In this document: positions 51,701 to 61,168 of the stretch, one piece after another
Layout: each line of letters starts with the position of its first letter
Position numbering within the stretch: the stretch's first letter is position 1
DNA from: Membranipora membranacea
Taxonomy: Eukaryota > Bryozoa > Gymnolaemata > Cheilostomatida > Membraniporidae
NCBI GenBank assembly: GCA_914767715.1
Contig: OU612065.1
Span: 15,252,001 to 15,316,000, forward strand
Direction: 5' to 3'
Length of the DNA stretch: 64,000 bases
Position numbers and translations under genes: made by a program
The notes under the pieces: model-generated
Told to the model about the DNA's origin: nothing
Seen by the model: only the letters and a program-made list of their open reading frames with translations
Databases searched by the model: none

Positions 51701-54539
51701 GATTTAAATGTTCAGATTAATGTTGATAGATTGTCGTCTGAATAAGATTGACAAACACCTGTGTAAGAAAAAAAAATGGTTTGAGTTAATTACATTTCTT
51801 TTGTACAATTTGGAAGCAGACATCTAATGAATGATATGCTTGCATTCTTACCTTATATTCGGTGTTCCGGGATCGGTGGCGCTTCTGCAAGATAACAAGC
51901 TCTATCAGCTAGTGTCATCTCATACCAATGAATATTATACCAGTGACAAATGAAAAATAATTTACATTCGAAATCTTGTAGATTACGAGAGTTGACTAAG
52001 AAGGATGAGGAGAAGGCAAAGTTAGCTGCTGTTCAGAATGAACTTGAATCTTTCTCCTACGATGTAAAGAATAAACTCTATGATGAGGAGTTTGAGGAAT
52101 GTTCTACTGAAGAGGAAAGAGAAACTATCAGAGAGAAACTGAACGAAATAATGGAGTGGTACGAGGAGCAGCCCTTAAACACACCATATCAGGTACTATA
52201 CATTATGTACGTGATGTCAAGAGAGCTAATATATACTGACTTAGCCTACTAACTTGACATGCTAACAATTTGTGTCAGTGCGCATATGCGCACCTCAACG
52301 GTATTCCATTCCTATCTTGCATATATGTGATATATTATTTGGTGCCTTATGGATAGTTATTGCTTCGTATTCTGGTCAAATACATCTTATATATCAGGGA
52401 GATTGCTGTGGAGAGGCTGCTCTATGTAACTATTCTATATAATGTGATAAATTTCTTTCCAGGAATATGCTGATAAGTTGTCTGAAGCTAAAAAGTTGGT
52501 AAAGGAATTATTCAAGAGAGTGAGCGAATTTAAAGAGAGACCTGTTGCTATGGAAGCTCTCAAGTCGTCTGTCAATCACACTAAGTACATGCTGAAGAGT
52601 ATGAAGAACTTCTCTATGAGCGCCCCAGAGGGAGAGGGACCATTCACTGAGATCGAGCTGAAGGTGCTAGAAGATCTCCATACCGGTCAGTTACTGATTT
52701 AGTTTGACCTGTTAGCTCTCTGACCTCATAAATATAAGATCGCAGACCAAGGAATTTCCTGCTGTTCAAGGAGGAATTTGCGGTGTTATACCATTGGTGG
52801 TGCACGGGTGTTGCAAAATGATCATTTGCAAGTTACCTGGGCTTTACAGACTAGAAATATTTACTGATAATGTTTGTTATTATCAGCAGCTATGACTGAC
52901 CTGACAATCCCAGTTTAGCAACCGATATCAGAGCACCTGTTTTTTCTCATCAGTGATCCTAAGTCACACGGAGTAGACTGAGAGGCCAGTGTCAGTATCA
53001 TCATGTCAATGTGCCTCTGCAGGTCTGATGATGACGGGGCTATTATGATTTTACGATTGTGAGCTATGTTGGTAGTTGTGATAATCGGTTATTTCCTTGT
53101 GCTAATGTAGTTTGGAACCTTATCCAAAGGGGAACCCCCGAGAAGAAGAAATGATATTTGTCTTAATATTGATGCGTATACAAACATGAAAATGTGATGC
53201 CTGGTAACATTGGTTACAAGTACAAGATACACTCCTACAAACAAGCTCTACCAAAGAGTAATTTAAATTTTCCAGTGAGGTTTTCTCACGTCAGTACTCA
53301 ATAGAATTTGAGTTTGAGTGCTCATATCAATGTGATTTTGCTTTTTCAGAAACTAAACAATGGATGATTGATATGAAGGAGCAGCAGAAATCCAGATCTG
53401 CCGCTGATAGTCCAGCTTATACTGTCCAAGATGTGGCAGCAAAAATTACTGCTCTCGATAGAGAAGTGAAATATTTACTCAACAAGGCCAAAACTTGGAA
53501 ACCTAAAAAGCCTAAAATCACCATAATAGACAGCAATAGCACTAAACCTTTAAATGACACTAATGAGTCAGGAACTGCTTCAGAAAAAGCGGCCAAATCT
53601 GAGGATGTTAAATTAGGAGAAGAGGAAGAAACTCCATCTCAAGATGGCCAACCTGAAAGTACTCTAGAAACTCCAGGTAAGAGCCAAGCAATATATGAAC
53701 TTCTTTTTCCAAACATCAATACCGTATCCAAAAATTTTTTCTCATCAAGATTCTAGGCTCTTTGGACTGGGTGTAATATGGATATATAAATTTGATTTAT
53801 ATATGGTGATGACTCATTTAGTCTTATTTCACGATCTGTCCCTGAAAACCCTACAAGTTTTGCAAAGCACAGTAATGGCATTATTATCACCTATTGATTA
53901 TGCAAGCGTGATAGATTTTTTCTTAAATATTTTTGTTAACAGAGACTGATAGTGAAACACCATCCGAAGATTCTCCCGAGGAGACACAGGAAGATTCTCC
54001 TGTTGACGAAGACACTGATAGCGGAGATGAGACTCCAAAAGTAGGAGGTAAGAAAATCTACCAGCATCAAGCTCTTACGATGAGTATAATTCAGTTTCTC
54101 CTAGATTCGTGGAAGTTGTTTTGTACCATTTTGTCAATATGCATCAACTGGTTCCGGCTATCTGCTTAGTAACTTTGTGGGTTATCTTTTTATAGTCCTG
54201 AAGAAGCTACTGTTAAGGGCGGCAAAATCAGGTTAATATCTGTATTTTAACTAAAAGCTAATGGTGGTTTATGTTGGGTCATTATTAAAATATTCACATG
54301 ACATCAATTTTACATGGCTAATAAGCTACAGGAATCGTTTTATCCTCTTCTCAACAATTCAGTCTGGGACCACCACATACATTTATAGGATTGAGCTTAG
54401 ATTGTGACTGACAAGTTATCATTGTTTTGTGGTCATAGGATTTGGGTTTTTCTTCATCGTTAGATTTAGATCGATGTATTTTATTGAATCTTCATTTGTA
54501 TTTGTAGAGGAAGCTGCCAGTGAGCATGAGGAGTTATGA
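45713..54539 (+). CDS. HYOU1: Hypoxia up-regulated 1 (GRP170), ER Hsp70-like chaperone
   Basis: This large ER-lumen Hsp110/GRP170 chaperone is also a nucleotide exchange factor for BiP. Twenty coding exons (first base of each: 45713, 45998, 46375, 46867, 47223, 47771, 48069, 48462, 48860, 49430, 49932, 50309, 50544, 51218, 51526, 51982, 52463, 53350, 53943, 54508) total 3009 nt, 1002 aa; human has 999. The order is: signal peptide (residues 1 to about 21, '[13 protein letters not shown]'); ATPase phosphate-1 motif [19 protein letters not shown]; phosphate-2 DVGSTST; adenosine motif VILMGGGTR near 373-381; beta domain; an acidic Lys/Glu/Ser-rich loop (exons 13-15, about residues 570-703); and a helical C-domain with [15 protein letters not shown]. 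It ends in HEEL, a KDEL-class retrieval signal (human NDEL). The first of two adjacent ATGs was taken. Exon ends: 45776, 46091, 46456, 47021, 47428, 47883, 48320, 48596, 49075, 49617, 50076, 50366, 50614, 51400, 51674, 52192, 52685, 53676, 54047, 54539. Confidence 0.97.
49076..49429 (+). other. HYOU1: GC-AG intron in HYOU1
   Basis: Exon 9 must end in ...CCTATTCAG to join GTTGATTTT of exon 10 (human YPI-VEF). The intron then begins GCAAGT, giving CAG|GCAAGT, the usual strong context of the minor GC donor class. The acceptor CTTGCAG is ordinary. Confidence 0.8.
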
Positions 54540-54798
54540 TCTAATCTAACATTCATTCTATCCAAAGAGAAGGTACACATCCGCTCGTTTGGTATGAGAT
54601 TGGCACAGTCCATAGAAAAATTAGGAAATTCTTGTATTAACCACTATTCAAAGCTGTCATTTACTCCCTGCTTATGGTATATCATTCTCCTATCGATATT
54701 GAGATAAGTTCAAGGACAGCGAGAAGGGTATTTTACACCCATAAATAGGAGTGTTATGTAATAATTGTACTGTATCGTATTAGTTGTTGTCATTGCGA

Positions 54799-54804
54799 TT
54801 TATT
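54799..54804 (-). terminator. Poly(A) signal of the proximal 285-aa gene
   Basis: AATAAA on the minus strand lies 26 nt after the stop codon. The 3' UTR would be very short and would overlap the HYOU1 3' UTR. Confidence 0.5.
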
Positions 54805-54813
54805 TATAATTCA

Positions 54814-54819
54814 AATAAA
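54814..54819 (+). terminator. Poly(A) signal of HYOU1
   Basis: AATAAA lies 275 bp after the HYOU1 stop codon. It is only 11 bp short of the stop codon of the convergent gene on the other strand. Confidence 0.55.
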
Positions 54820-54829
54820 AATGTCATCA

Positions 54830-56638
54830 CTATCGAAATACGGCAGCGAATTTCATTATAGACTCAAAACGACCAGTTGCGCTATTCATGACACCAGAGG
54901 CTGCATGAATCAAAGCATAGATTTTGCTTGTGCCTGGCTGTATTTGTGATGTCTCACAAGCACAAACAGGTAAAGCGGTGTTACACGTGTTGCATATCAC
55001 GGATCTATCATCAGGTGCTGAGCACGGGCCGTCGCACACAAAGTGGATGAAAGTTCCTTGACTGGCCATCACTGTAGTCTCAGCCCTGAGGTTCTGATCG
55101 ACACAGATGTCCATTTCAAGCAGTATGTTGGTGTCAAAAGGCACAACTTCTGATGTTTTCAAAATGGCAACAGGTATAAGGTTCTCAACATCGACTCCAA
55201 CATGTGGTATCTGTAGAAGAACATTTGAGTCAGCCGGTAAATTTGGATATCTGTTATATTATACATATATTTTGGCATTCAGTCACATATCACAAACACC
55301 AAAAGTAACAGAATATCAACAGGGGATGAAAGATCAAATTAATCTCTATGATAATTTCTCATAGGATTATTATAATGATGAAGAATACCACTGCCATAAA
55401 CAGTGTAAAACCGTATGGTCGGGTTTGCGTAGGACAGCAAAAGTAAACCAGACATTATCAGGCTGAAAATGAAGTCCTATGGTCCTACCCTCATAGTGGT
55501 GAATTTAATATTTAATTCAAGTTGAAATCGATGATAAAAATTCATAATTAGTTGAGGAGGTTGTTGCATTCCCTTAAACATTTGGGCCTCACAGTGGCAA
55601 AAATTGAAAAGGAATGAGACATGCTTCTTCTGTCAATTTTGCATGGTTGATAATTTTCCAACCACAAAACAAGGGTTATCAAGTCAAGTGAGTTCTCTCC
55701 CCCATTATTGATATAATATTTATTTTATCGAGTGCTACTATGCTTACCTCTTGCTTGGGAATGACATTAGAATGCCCCTGGGGATATGGAGTGGCTGAAG
55801 GTATCACCTGTACACTAATATCATAGTCTACCGGTACAACGCTGCCTGGCCAGACTCTCAAGTACAAATCACCTCCAGGCCAACTCTTAACTGTAGCACA
55901 TCTCAATTTATGAGAACCATCTGTATGGTTCAATGCCAGAGTCATCTATTCAAAATAAAAGCAGACTGATACCTTCGGTAAAACATAGTGTTACAACGGT
56001 GATAGTGCTATAGAAAGTAGCTCAAGTTGAAGCAAATCCACGCAGTGTACAGAATGGTGCCTTAAAGCCCTGGCTAGGAGGCAGATAGTTGGGATGAGCC
56101 ATTTGAGTCAATTTGATATCAAGCATGCAGAAGTGATGTAACCTGGAAATAGAGTTACTCACATTATCTGTGTTTTGCTGGTTAAAGACAGCCATCTTAA
56201 CAATTCCTTTAAATGGGTTCCATTCCCAGTTCCCGGGCAGCTCAGCACAAAAATTGATCTCTGCATTTCTCAGGTTTGCACAGTCGAGTCTAGCCGTGAA
56301 CACTTTGTACTGTTGAGTGGTATTTAAACTTTGTTGCTTTGGAGTCTCATATTGAAGTGGGATTTTAAATGTTGTTGGAGGTATAGCTACATCAGCATAT
56401 AGTCCTGCAACAAAGAAAAGCAGATGATCAGGCATGGCATACCTAAATATTTGAAAGAAGCTAAATTATCTTGTATCCTGGTGTCCTTGGTTATTGGCTA
56501 GGAACACCTCACTTGCACACAAACTAGTAAGTTCAAGGTTTACATGATAACAAAATTTTCATTTCTCTTGATAGGACATATTTTCCATGATACAGACTTA
56601 CCCACAATGAGCAGAGAGGAAAATAACAAGGCGAGCAT
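54830..56638 (-). CDS. Secreted cysteine-rich 285-aa protein, copy A (unknown family)
   Basis: I do not recognise the family. Four exons (56602-56638, 56163-56404, 55748-55945, 54830-55210) give exactly 285 aa, intron phases 1, 0, 0. Residues 1 to about 16 (MLALLFSSLLIVGLYA) form a signal peptide; there is no other membrane segment or anchor. The mature part has ten cysteines, all shared with copy B, including C-x3-C followed by C-x2-C-x6-C-x-C near the C-terminus. Conserved blocks are PLxYETPxQQSL, AELPxNWxW, GIVKM, SLFN/AVFNQxNTDN, VKSWxGGDLY, VPVDY, LLEMDxC, QGTF and IHAASGV. Sequons NTT and NHT suggest glycosylation. The alternating pattern suggests beta-sheet (inference). The start is set by the signal peptide, with TATAAAA just upstream. 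Its 3' end faces HYOU1. Confidence 0.85.
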
Positions 56639-56688
56639 TTTGCTAGCTGAAAACCGAATTGATTCCAACTATACTGACTCCGAAAGCA

Positions 56689-56695
56689 TTTTATA
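56689..56695 (-). promoter_or_regulatory. TATA box of copy A
   Basis: TATAAAA on the minus strand lies 51-57 bp upstream of the copy A ATG. That implies a 5' UTR of only about 25 nt. Confidence 0.6.
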
Positions 56696-58426
56696 CTTTA
56701 GATGTTGTATGATTAGACAAAGATCACGTGGTCAGGGATACTGAGAGCGACCAGTTGGCACCTAGTTTGGTGCTGCTCAGTGTTAGCGGTTTCCTATCAT
56801 AAACCAGTAGTGCTTAGTATTAGATCACCATTGACGGCAACCAGGACTGAAGTTTAGGCTCTCATGAAGTGTCAACTTGCCTTGTACCTTTCACTTATAA
56901 CTATGGGGCTATTTAGTCAATCCCCTCTCTTCAAATTATGCCCGCCGTTTCGGGGGGGGGGGGGGGGGTTGTATAGTGAACTTAGCCTTGTCAGACGGGC
57001 TCTTTCATGTTTTTTTTGCCAAGACAATCAAAGGGATGGGTGACAAAGCCAGGTGGACTGGGTATTAATGTTTTTAATCATTTTCTAGGAAATAAAATTC
57101 TGTTGACACATTTAATATTTGCACTTTTGGTTTTTATTGATTTTAAGATAGCAAAATCCAATTAAATGTGGCAGAAATGGCCTGAGTACAGAGCAGAGAT
57201 ACTCATACTGTACTTAGCAAAGCAAAATAGGTGAGCATTTTTTTATATTTCTCTTCTCTTTAGCTGTTAATGATTAATGTAAATACTAGCAAAGGACAGA
57301 AAGAATCAGGCATAAGAAATAATATATAGTTCTTACCTTACAGACAAGTACCAGAAACGATGGCCTAGCACCTGAACGTCTCAGCTTGACATGGGTACAT
57401 GGGTATCACTGCTGGTTATGTCCTTTAATGGGCTGAGTATGTGAGTCAGTTCTAAGATAGTTATGGCATCAACCAATTATGCTGTTTTATATATCATGGA
57501 AAAGCTCTCAACACCACAATCAATCAAACTTACTTTTTTTGTTTCACGGCATGTAACGCGATGTCACGGCCATCATAAATCCTGAAGATGCAATCTTGTT
57601 TTCATAATAACTTTCGAACTGTTGGTGATAAAATCATATTTTTACAGCATTCATACCTTTAATCGCTTTAGAATACATTTGACTATGATTTCTTTCTTCT
57701 AAGGTATGTTCTGCAATTCTGCAAAGATGGAACTCAACTTTATTTTACAAAAAACAGGTATGCACAGATACGGATAAGCTGAAACTGGCCCTTTGGAAGT
57801 ATTAAAAAATTGGTCACTTCACTCTGATGAACCTCACTATTACAGGATGTATCAAGCTTAGATTATGCATCTGATAAACCACCCTGGATATCATGCCGGA
57901 CGAAGAAAAACAGCTTAGAAAATGTCTTTGCAGGGAGAAAATATTGTGGTCTCATGAGTTATTGTTGTTGCAATATAATAGCCATAGCCAACTCTCCAAT
58001 AATTCACATCCAAAACAGTTAGGAAAGCGCGAGCTAAAAACATGTTCATTTTTAGGCTGTGAGGTTTTTATCTAGGCTTCCACCTAGCCTACCTTGACAA
58101 GCTTTGTTTGGTAAGAGGAAGTAACCCCCAACCCGCCGAACAAAACTTACCAAAACAACAATTCAGAAACCCCTTTCAAACTTTGGTTGAGCAATACAAA
58201 CCAAACGTATTGTACTTAAGATACACCATTGCCCATTAAGTGGCATCAGAATTAGTAGTTTCGTTACTCATCATCAAGACAAGACATCTCATGTGGAGAT
58301 TTTTATTGTGATGCATGAACCTGATATAACAAAGTATCTCATAGAGACAGTTTTTTATTATAGCGATATATTAGATCGTGGTTCTTTATTTGAAGTGATT
58401 AGTTTTACAACAGACAAGTCTTCATT
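56696..58426. other. Spacer between the tandem copies
   Basis: It holds a run of 17 G at 56952-56968, the copy A promoter side and the short 3' UTR of copy B (minus-strand AATAAA at 58385-58390). I see no third copy and no remnant exon. Confidence 0.5.
56952..56968. repeat. Poly-G run (17)
   Basis: The longest homopolymer G run in the window, about 310 bp upstream of the copy A start. Confidence 0.9.
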
Positions 58427-59848
58427 TTATTTTGGAGAAAAACTGGCGCCAAACCTCATAACAGACTCAAATTGACCAGTAGTAGTATTCTTTACACCAG
58501 ATGCAGCATGGATGCGAGCATACACCTTAGTTACTCCGCCTGGGACTTGATTCGTCTCACATACGCACACTGGTAGAGCTGTGTTGCAGTCCTTGCAAAT
58601 CACTCTCTCGTCATCTGGCGATTCGCAAGGGCCTGAGCAGATCACATGACTAAAGGTTCCCTGATCAGACATGACTGAGGTATCGATAGTCAGCCTGCTG
58701 TAGCTTTCCAGGCAAACATCCATCTCAAGCAACAGGTTCGAGTCGTAGGGCATTGGAGTGATGGTCTTATGAATGGCAATGGGCAGCAGTTCCTCAACAT
58801 CGACCCCATTCTGCGAAAATATGTCAATTAATTCTCATATTATGCCACACTAAATGTGTTCGAATAAGTAATGATTGAACTACAATTGCAAGCATTCATA
58901 CAATATTACTGTGCAAGACCAAGGCATTGAAATACTCACCTGATATGGCGTATTTTCAACTATTCTGTCTGTAGATGGAGTGTTCAAAGGCACTACTTCA
59001 ATGTTCAAAGTATAGTCGACTGGTACGATAAGACCTGGCGTCACCTTCACATACAGATCTCCGCCGCTCCAGCTCTTCACAGATGTACACTGCAGTAGAG
59101 GCTTTTCTGGCCCTTTGTCAGTGGTATTCAAAGCCAGACTTGCCTGTTTAAAAACAAAAAATGATTCATCAACATAAACCTGGTTGGTCTTCCCATCTGA
59201 AAGAAGAGCATAAGTCCTGACCAATGTTACATTACTCCTAGATCATTCCGGTTTGGCAAACCGCAAGGTTGTTTCTCCCATTCTCATTAACCATCATCAA
59301 TATTATATGTGATCAAGAAGTAACTGTTACTCCTTGACTTGATTGAGTAACAGAAAGTTTACAATACTCAATACACCTAGCCAAGGTTACAGCGCATCAT
59401 CAGTGTTCCTGTTTTTAGGTTCTAGAAGCACACAGTGAAAAAGCAATCTAGTGAAAATGTATATTATAACTAACTTACATTGTCTGTGTTTTTTTGGTTG
59501 AAAAGAGACATCTTGACTATTCCTTGATCTCGATTCCATTGCCAGTTAGATGGCAGCTCAGCGCAGGCAATGACTTCAGCTCCCTTAATATTTGGACAAT
59601 TGAGTTGGGCAATGAAAACCTTTGAGTCGGTTGTAGAACTTAAGCTTTGCTGTATCGGTGTCTCATATCGCAGTGGGATTCTCTTGTGATTTGTCACAGT
59701 GACACCCTGGCTACCTGAAAAATGAAAAGAAAATTGTATGATGATCCTTTGAAAATGTCTCTGAACTTCATAGAGTTTAATGATACAAATGCTACAAATG
59801 GGAAGCCAACTCACCAATAAACATCAAGAAAAGAAGGTATTGCCACAT
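58427..59848 (-). CDS. Secreted cysteine-rich 285-aa protein, copy B (unknown family)
   Basis: Paralogue of copy A, head-to-tail and upstream of it. The exons 59815-59848, 59479-59714, 58940-59143 and 58427-58810 give exactly 285 aa with the same intron phases (1, 0, 0). The N-terminus MWQYLLFLMFIGSQG is a signal peptide split by intron 1 at the same place as in copy A. All ten mature cysteines of copy A are kept, with the C-terminal pattern C-x3-C (CSGPC) and C-x2-C-x6-C-x-C (CKDCNTALPVCVC). By eye about half of the residues are identical to copy A, most strongly in exon 4, and the N-terminal signal differs most. There is no membrane anchor or known catalytic motif. The open frames on both genes look intact, and substitutions at many synonymous-looking positions argue for constraint. 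Family and function are unknown. Confidence 0.85.
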
Positions 59849-59942
59849 TTTGCTGTCTTTGAAGAGCCTGTTAGACAAATTCTAAAGTCAACAGTTCGAG
59901 AGCGCCTTGGTATGTAAAAGGCTTTTTCCTACCGCTTCACTG

Positions 59943-59949
59943 ATATATA
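59943..59949 (-). promoter_or_regulatory. TATA-like box of copy B
   Basis: TATATAT on the minus strand is about 95 bp upstream of the copy B ATG. The sequence is nearly palindromic, so orientation is uncertain. Confidence 0.35.
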
Positions 59950-61168
59950 AATGTACAATATGTTTCCGACTTGACCCGTGGGAACTGCCATTTGTTTGAA
60001 ATATTGACATATCCACAAGTAACTAGATTGCATGGGTTCTTATTCTTGACACCAAAATCCTGCAATTGATTGTCTTCCACTTCAGCAATGAAATTGTGTG
60101 TACTGCTGTTTTAAATTCATCAGTTTAAGTTGGTTCTGGGCTTTTTTTCAGGGTTAGCTTTGACAATGGACAATTTTGTTATAGTATGCTCTGTCATCCT
60201 GTAATGAACATAGCCTTAAGCGGACTTGAGTTATTAATTACAGTCATCAATGAAGGAAATATCATTATCAATATTAAGGAGATCATAAAAAAACCCACTT
60301 TGTAAATTTGTTTTTTATTTCATTTTTTTAGAACTTTATTCGCATAACTTTCATTCGATGAGAATGTTTGTCAAAATCAGCCATCGAGAAAAAAAAAGAA
60401 ATTTCAATCATGATTTATTGTTTTATTCAAGTAATAAGTGTTTTATGTTAATCATTCATTGATACTTCTGAATCAAAATTCATAGAAAACGTTTGTTCAC
60501 TCTGTCGTAGTCAGAATAGCCTTGATAAAACAGCTTGTATAATAACGTTTTACTTTACCAAAGGAAACAAACTTGTTCTAGAAAGTATACTGGTGGCCTA
60601 ACGTTTGTGTTAGCATTTATTTTATTTAGTTAATTTCTAGGTCATCTTGCATATGACCCGTTGAGCAGATGACCAAGGGGGGTGACTGTTGTGATGATGT
60701 GACATCATAGCATTAATAAAAAAAGTTCTATCAGGCTGTAATTTAAGTTTTCGGAGCTACAGGTACATAGTCTCCTCAAGGCAGCATAGACCAATGAACT
60801 TGTTTGCATAGATCAAGTTAGATCCAAATCTCCCGCATTCTGGGGCACCTTGAAACTTAAAAAAGGCAAATAGCAGTTGTCTTATAATGTCAAAAGGTGA
60901 GATAACTCCTAGTATAAGTCACTAAAAAAAATTAAATGTGGTTAAATCCGGTCGGTTAAAAACTACTTGATGATGTTCAATTGTGTGACGATGATTATCA
61001 TGTAAATATTTTCCTGCTGTCTTCTGAAACCGGACTAATTTGGCTTTCTTGCTCTACTAACGATAAAAAAAAAATCATTTTTGGACAAATATTATTTAGT
61101 GCTTGCAACTACTTTCCTTATCTCTGACATTGTGAATTGAGCTTAACTGAGAAGACCCAGAGTCAGCC
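59950..61168. other. Divergent intergenic region copy B / SNRPC
   Basis: This AT-rich 1.2 kb must hold the SNRPC promoter. TGTGACATCA near 60697 resembles a CRE/AP-1-type site, but one such match is weak. No coding sequence or clear repeat was seen. Confidence 0.4.
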
